Source: Chromatiaceae bacterium
Lineage (GTDB): Bacteria > Pseudomonadota > Gammaproteobacteria > Chromatiales > Chromatiaceae
Direction: 5' to 3'
NCBI GenBank assembly: GCA_024235395.1
Contig: JACKMK010000002.1
Coordinates: 372,001-436,000 of the forward strand
Length of the DNA stretch: 64,000 nucleotides
Shown here piece after piece: positions 60,408 through 64,000 of this stretch (position 1 is the first letter of the stretch; each line of letters begins with the position of its first letter). The translations under genes were made by a program, and so were the position numbers. The notes beneath the pieces were generated by a model. That model was not told the origin of the DNA. It did not search any database and saw nothing but the letters and a program-made list of their open reading frames with translations.

Positions 60408-61544
60408 TTAGAATTCGACGGCGACCTTCGCGGTGACGGTGTCGGCGTCGTCACCGTTGTAGTCTTCGTCGTTGCGGTATTCGAGTGCCACGCTGGTGCC
60501 CTCGAAGATTTCGACCGTCAGCGCGCCACCGACGCGTTTCTCGCTGACCGTCGGGTCGATGTTTTCGTAACCGTCTGTGCCCTGATAGGCGAGTGCAAAC
60601 ACGGCCGGCTTGCCGACCAGATCGAATGAGAAGCCCGCTTCCAGGTTGAATGCCTCGGGCTGGTCGTCGGTACCGGGAACGTCGTCGACGGCGGCTACGT
60701 ATTCGGCGATGAATGCGAACGGACCGGCGTCGAGGCGCGCGCTTGCGGCCCAACCCGCGGTATCGTCGTCGTTGGCGAATTCGATGCCGTCATCGATCGT
60801 CTCGAACAGTCCGTCCGTCTCGCCGATGTCGTTGATGTAGCCGATGTGGCCGGCGAACTGCATGTCCTCGCCACCCATTTCCGCATTCAGCGCCGCACCG
60901 AAGTTTTCGATCTGATCGTCGCGATCGCCCTGGAAGGTGTAGACCGTGCCGGTCACCGCGCCGAATTTCATTCCGGCGAGGATCGCGGTGTCGCTGGTCT
61001 CGCCGAGGTCGAGGGTCAGCGGGTCGCTGATCATATTGGTGTCGAAGGTGCCGAACGGCACGTACATGATTCCGCCGGCGACGAACCAGTTGCTGTCCGG
61101 ATCGGCGATGGTCACGATCGCGACGTCGACGTTCAGGTCGCCGTTGTTGTCGGTCTCTTCCTCGTACAGCAGGGTCGTCTCGGCCGCGACCCAGTCGTTG
61201 ATCTGCGCAGCGATGCCGACCTCGACGGTCGCCGCGACGATGTCGCTCTCGTCGTCGCCATCCGAGGACACGTGCCCGGCCTCGAGTTCGATCACGCCGC
61301 CGACCTCGATGCTGTCGGTCCAGCGGTGGCCTTCCGGCGACTCGCGGATCGACGGGTTCGAGACCAGTTCCTGGATCTGGCGGTCTTTCTCGCGGATCAC
61401 ATCGTTCTGCGCCTGTACCTGTTCTTCCAGTGCCTTGAGGCGTGCCTTGATCGCCGCCAGTTCGTCGTCGATCGGCGACCCGAGCGCGATCCCTGAGGCG
61501 GCCAGTGCGCTGATAACGGAAACGGCCAGTGCGGTTTTTTTCAT
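60408..61544 (-). CDS. LbtU-family outer-membrane porin
   Basis: A 378-residue outer-membrane beta-barrel: signal peptide (residues 1-23), a coiled-coil (DELAAIKARLKALEEQVQAQNDVIREKDRQ) and a barrel with alternating strands ending in VTAKVAVEF. The N-terminal coiled coil plus barrel is the LbtU layout, named for the Legionella legiobactin receptor. Paired with an IrpA-like imelysin. A weak Fur-like site lies upstream. Confidence 0.85.
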   Translation of the reverse strand: MKKTALAVSVISALAASGIALGSPIDDELAAIKARLKALEEQVQAQNDVIREKDRQIQELVSNPSIRESPEGHRWTDSIEVGGVIELEAGHVSSDGDDESDIVAATVEVGIAAQINDWVAAETTLLYEEETDNNGDLNVDVAIVTIADPDSNWFVAGGIMYVPFGTFDTNMISDPLTLDLGETSDTAILAGMKFGAVTGTVYTFQGDRDDQIENFGAALNAEMGGEDMQFAGHIGYINDIGETDGLFETIDDGIEFANDDDTAGWAASARLDAGPFAFIAEYVAAVDDVPGTDDQPEAFNLEAGFSFDLVGKPAVFALAYQGTDGYENIDPTVSEKRVGGALTVEIFEGTSVALEYRNDEDYNGDDADTVTAKVAVEF

Positions 61545-61901
61545 GTATGACTCCCGGTTTTTTTTCGGATCTGCGCAGCGGGGCGGCCGCTGCTCGTATG
61601 CCTATTTGTAGATGAACTCGTGGCGATTGCTTCGAGCCCCGCCTCTGAAGGCACCGGCGGCGTGACCGGTGGCTGTTGCGATGATGGCGGCGCTTTCCGG
61701 CGTCGATCGGGGACTGCGCAGCACCGAGCTAGATCGCGGCATCAGCCTGTTTTTCTTGAGTTCTTCACCCTTGGTGGCCGCGCTGTTGCACTGTGATATG
61801 CGGATCGTAATACGAACGATTCGCAAACGCAATACATTTTCCGGGTAGGTGTGTGCCTTCGGGTCGGCTCCGAGGGGAGGGCAGGTTGACTTGCGGACAT
61901 G
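61545..61901. other. Regulatory spacer upstream of the LbtU-type gene
   Basis: A 76-codon frame here (61602-61832) starts with TTG and has no ribosome site or family similarity, so I do not call it. The spacer holds a possible Fur site (61811-61825) and must contain the promoter of the LbtU-imelysin operon. Confidence 0.45.
61811..61825. promoter_or_regulatory. Weak Fur-like site
   Basis: TGCGAATCGTTCGTA on the minus strand has nine of 15 matches to the 7-1-7 Fur consensus and CGAA/TTCG symmetry. It is about 267 bp upstream of the LbtU-type start codon. Weak by itself, but the operon's content suggests iron control. Confidence 0.3.
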
Positions 61902-61924
61902 AAAAAGCCGGCACGAGGCCGGCT
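61902..61924 (-). terminator. Intrinsic terminator after the DUF2892 gene
   Basis: On the minus strand AGCCGGC-CTCGT-GCCGGCT forms a perfect 7-bp stem followed by TTTT, just downstream of the DUF2892 gene. Confidence 0.88.
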
Positions 61925-61953
61925 TCCGGGAGCGATATCGGGTTGGGCGCCGT

Positions 61954-62169
61954 TCAGAAGGCCACGCCGGGTTTCTTGCCGAGCTTCTTGAGGATCGTCG
62001 CCAGCGGACAGAAGCCGGTGAATGCAGACTGAAACAGGTTGAGGCCGATGAAGCCGGTGAACCACAGCCAGTACTCGTGATGGAACAGCGGACTGGCCGG
62101 TACGCCGAGCGCGAGGGTGAGCATGATCATGATCCCGGCGAATGCCAGGACGATGCGTTCAATCGACAT
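61954..62169 (-). CDS. DUF2892 (YgaP-like) small membrane protein
   Basis: A 71-residue protein with two hydrophobic segments (IVLAFAGIMIMLTLALG and WFTGFIGLNLFQSAFTGFCPL). The GFCPLATILKKLG end is diagnostic for DUF2892, often fused to or near rhodaneses. GGAGAG precedes the ATG at 62167-62169. Its promoter overlaps a strong palindrome, so it is probably repressed by a dedicated regulator. Confidence 0.93.
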   Translation of the reverse strand: MSIERIVLAFAGIMIMLTLALGVPASPLFHHEYWLWFTGFIGLNLFQSAFTGFCPLATILKKLGKKPGVAF

Positions 62170-62231
62170 AGGGTCTCTCCAAAATGGGTCCGGGAAACCG
62201 CTGATACGGCTCGCGGTGTAAAACGCCAAAG

Positions 62232-62261
62232 ATATTAGCATCATCTAATATATAAAGTCAA
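62232..62261 (-). promoter_or_regulatory. Promoter with overlapping palindromic operator
   Basis: On the minus strand TTGACT (62256-62261) and TAATAT (62232-62237) with 18 bp spacing form a near-consensus sigma-70 promoter. The perfect palindrome ATATTAG-CATCAT-CTAATAT (62232-62251) covers the -10 and spacer, the classical position of a repressor operator. It shares the core with the palindrome at 48308. ArsR/BigR-type control is a guess from the DUF2892 association. Confidence 0.8.
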
Positions 62262-62452
62262 GTGGAGACAATCGTTTAGCCCTTCAAACGCCCAAAATTA
62301 CCGACCGGCCGCCGCAACCGATTCACGCAAATGCGTATGATTCGTGATTGCATTATAGCGCCGCCCTTGGTCTACTGAGGCGGCGGCGCAAACGCGTCGG
62401 GACACCCGGCCGGGTTTCCGGTCGGCGAGCCTCTATCGGATCGGAACAGCGT

Positions 62453-63592
62453 ATGAAGACATCGGCCAAGCTGCTGGCTTTGCTCACCCTGGTAGTGCCA
62501 ACCGCGGCGTCGGCGTCTGATGACCTTGCCGCGCTCGGGCGTGCGCTGTACTTCGACGGCAATCTTTCATACAACCGTACCCAATCGTGTGCCTCCTGCC
62601 ATGCGCCGGATCGCGCCTTTGTCGATCCGCGCGGCGCCGGCGAGCTGGCTGCGGCCTCGCTCGGCGACGACGGCCGTTCGATCGGCGATCGCAATGCACC
62701 GAGTGCGGCCTACGCCCGTTTCAGCCCGCCCTTTCATCGGCGCGATGACGGTCGCTATGTCGGTGGCCAGTTCCTGGATGGGCGTGCACGCGACCTCGCG
62801 GAGCAGGCTGGCGGTCCGCCACTCAATCCGATCGAGATGGGTATGCCGGACAAGGCGGCGGTGGTCGCACGGCTGCGAGCGAACCCCACCTACGTCGACG
62901 GTTTCCGCCGGCTGTTCGGAGAAGACGTCTGGGACCAGGTGGATACCGGTTATGCCGCGATGACGGAATGCATCGCGGCCTTTGAACAGACGCCCGAGTT
63001 TGCGCCGTTCGACTCGAAGTACGACCGCTACCTGCGCGGCGAGTACCGTCTGACCGAACAGGAAGACCTCGGTATGACGCTGTTCTTCTCACAGCAGTTC
63101 ACCAACTGCAATCTCTGCCACCAGCTCAAGCCACGCGCGGCGATGGCCGGTGAGACCTTCAGCAACTACGAGTTCCACAACATCGGCACGCCGCCGAACC
63201 GGGCGCTGCGGGCATTGAATGGCAAGGGGGAGGCGTTCGTCGACCGCGGTCTGCTCGACCACCCCGCGGTAGACGACTCCGCTCAGGCCGGCCGGTTCAA
63301 GGTACCGAGTCTGCGCAATGTCGCCGTGACCGGGCCCTACATGCACAACGGTGTGTTCAAGGACCTGCGTACCGTGGTCCTGTTCTACAACAAGTACAAC
63401 AGCCGCAGCGCGCGCCGCCAGATCAACCCGGAGACCGGCGAACGCTGGGCCGGGCCCGAGGTCGGCGAGAATCTGTCGTTGAAGGAACTCGAGACGGGTC
63501 CGGCGCTCGACGACCGGCGAGTGGATGCACTGGTCGCGTTCATGAAGACGCTGACCGACCAGCGTTACGAACCGCTGCTGGACGTCCAATGA
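62453..63592 (+). CDS. Diheme cytochrome c peroxidase/MauG-like protein
   Basis: A 379-residue periplasmic protein with a signal peptide (residues 1-22) and two heme motifs, CASCH (C46) and CNLCH (C219). Family segments include LGRALYFDGNLS, SCASCHAPDRAFVDPR, PLNPIEMGMPDKAAVVARL and FKVPSLRNVAVTGPYMHNGVF. Di-heme peroxidase-like; MauG-type enzymes share these features. Divergent from the DUF2892 gene with 283 bp between starts. Confidence 0.92.
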   Translation: MKTSAKLLALLTLVVPTAASASDDLAALGRALYFDGNLSYNRTQSCASCHAPDRAFVDPRGAGELAAASLGDDGRSIGDRNAPSAAYARFSPPFHRRDDGRYVGGQFLDGRARDLAEQAGGPPLNPIEMGMPDKAAVVARLRANPTYVDGFRRLFGEDVWDQVDTGYAAMTECIAAFEQTPEFAPFDSKYDRYLRGEYRLTEQEDLGMTLFFSQQFTNCNLCHQLKPRAAMAGETFSNYEFHNIGTPPNRALRALNGKGEAFVDRGLLDHPAVDDSAQAGRFKVPSLRNVAVTGPYMHNGVFKDLRTVVLFYNKYNSRSARRQINPETGERWAGPEVGENLSLKELETGPALDDRRVDALVAFMKTLTDQRYEPLLDVQ

Positions 63593-63801
63593 ACTGTCGG
63601 CCCGGTGACGGCCGCCTGGGGGCCGGGCCGCCGTCGCGCGCAGCACTCGAGGCACAGGCGCTGCAGCCAACGTTTGGACTCAAGGTCCAGACACCGCAGA
63701 TCTGCGACACACAACGACGGATGTGACAACAGCTCGCGCAGCAGCGTGACCGGAACAGCCACGCGCACCATCGGCTGCGCATCGAACCCACATTCGCACA
63801 T
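63565..63801 (-). CDS. Small cysteine-rich protein, unknown
   Basis: A 78-residue frame starting MCECGFDAQPMVRVAVPVTL with a later cluster LCLECCARRR; the cysteines could bind metal. Its last 28 bp overlap the peroxidase gene on the opposite strand, so the C-terminal end is suspect. It lies 68 bp downstream of the DUF2325 fragment on the same strand, which suggests a shared transcript. No family recognised. Confidence 0.45.
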   Translation of the reverse strand: MCECGFDAQPMVRVAVPVTLLRELLSHPSLCVADLRCLDLESKRWLQRLCLECCARRRPGPQAAVTGPTVHWTSSSGS

Positions 63802-63869
63802 CGTGTCGGCGCCCGGGCGGTCCGATCGACGGGGCTCACGAGGGCACTGCGGTCGTCCCTGCGGCACCG

Positions 63870-64000
63870 TCAAGGCGTCTCTGCGGTCGTGACGCTGTCG
63901 AGCGCCCGGGCGAAGGTCGCAATGCCGGACGAACGCAGAAACACATGCGGTTTCGCGTGTCGCTTGCAGAAACGTTTCAACCGGTAATAGGCATCGTGAC
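63870..64000 (-). CDS. DUF2325 protein, C-terminal fragment
   Basis: The frame entering from the window edge encodes 42 residues beginning HDAYYRLKRFCKRHAKP and continuing HVFLRSSGIATFARALDSV. This is the C-terminal end of DUF2325 proteins as I remember them (HxAYYRLK...KPxVFLRSSG). The rest of the gene lies outside the window. Confidence 0.75.
   Translation of the reverse strand, partial: HDAYYRLKRFCKRHAKPHVFLRSSGIATFARALDSVTTAETP

Noticed and set aside
61602..61832. A 76-codon minus-strand frame upstream of the LbtU gene, at first suspected to be HemP
   Set aside because: The HemP core (LFxGGREVxIxHxGQ...KLILTK) is absent, the start is TTG and no ribosome site is present.

Overview
The window is about 64 kb of GC-rich DNA that reads as chromosome of a gammaproteobacterium. 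The block amiC-mutL-miaA-hfq-hflX-hflK-hflC-hisZ-purA, together with orn, rsgA, queG, nnr and tsaE, is the classical gammaproteobacterial arrangement. Many c-type cytochromes, an octaheme hydroxylamine-oxidoreductase-type protein and sulfurtransferases suggest a respiratory, possibly sulfur-oxidising lineage (Chromatiales-like). That placement is inference; no rRNA or other marker is present. I see no tRNA, rRNA, insertion sequence, prophage, CRISPR or integrase.

Layout. 1-7.2 kb: cysS with an unusual in-frame tandem-repeat insertion, a DUF3616 gene, two sulfurtransferase genes, an EVE gene and a pair of secreted proteins of unknown function. 7.8-13.6 kb: rsgA, a small cytochrome c, an M48 protease, orn, then an octaheme cytochrome gene with a TPR gene downstream. 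A divergent CRP/FNR-family regulator follows, and two FNR-type boxes lie between it and the octaheme gene. 14.3-29.3 kb: queG and the housekeeping block ending at purA. 29.3-33.7 kb: two chemoreceptors with CZB zinc-binding domains and an entericidin-like lipoprotein. 33.9-43.9 kb: a lone trpB, a DUF211/VIT-like/P-type ATPase operon, a DMT transporter, a SIMPL protein, and a LysR regulator divergent from doxX-azoreductase-pirin. 44-48 kb: a minus-strand operon (btuB-type receptor, cob(I)alamin adenosyltransferase, dehydrogenase-like protein, FKBP) headed by a recognisable cobalamin riboswitch. 48-54 kb: a cysteine-less CnoX-like thioredoxin, rimO, a SemiSWEET and a Tat-exported PhoX. 54-62 kb: iron genes, comprising a DUF1513/imelysin/diheme DUF1111 operon, bfd, two complementary bacterioferritins under a Fur-like box, and a second imelysin with an LbtU-type porin. 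62-64 kb: a DUF2892 gene, a diheme peroxidase, a small cysteine-rich ORF and the end of a DUF2325 gene.

Most informative observations: (1) complementary degeneration of the two bacterioferritin subunits; (2) paired FNR boxes between the octaheme gene and its divergent regulator; (3) a shared TTAG-N6-CTAA palindrome in front of two small membrane-protein genes 14 kb apart; (4) the tandem 22-residue insertion in CysS; (5) a cobalamin riboswitch whose operon extends to genes with no known B12 role.
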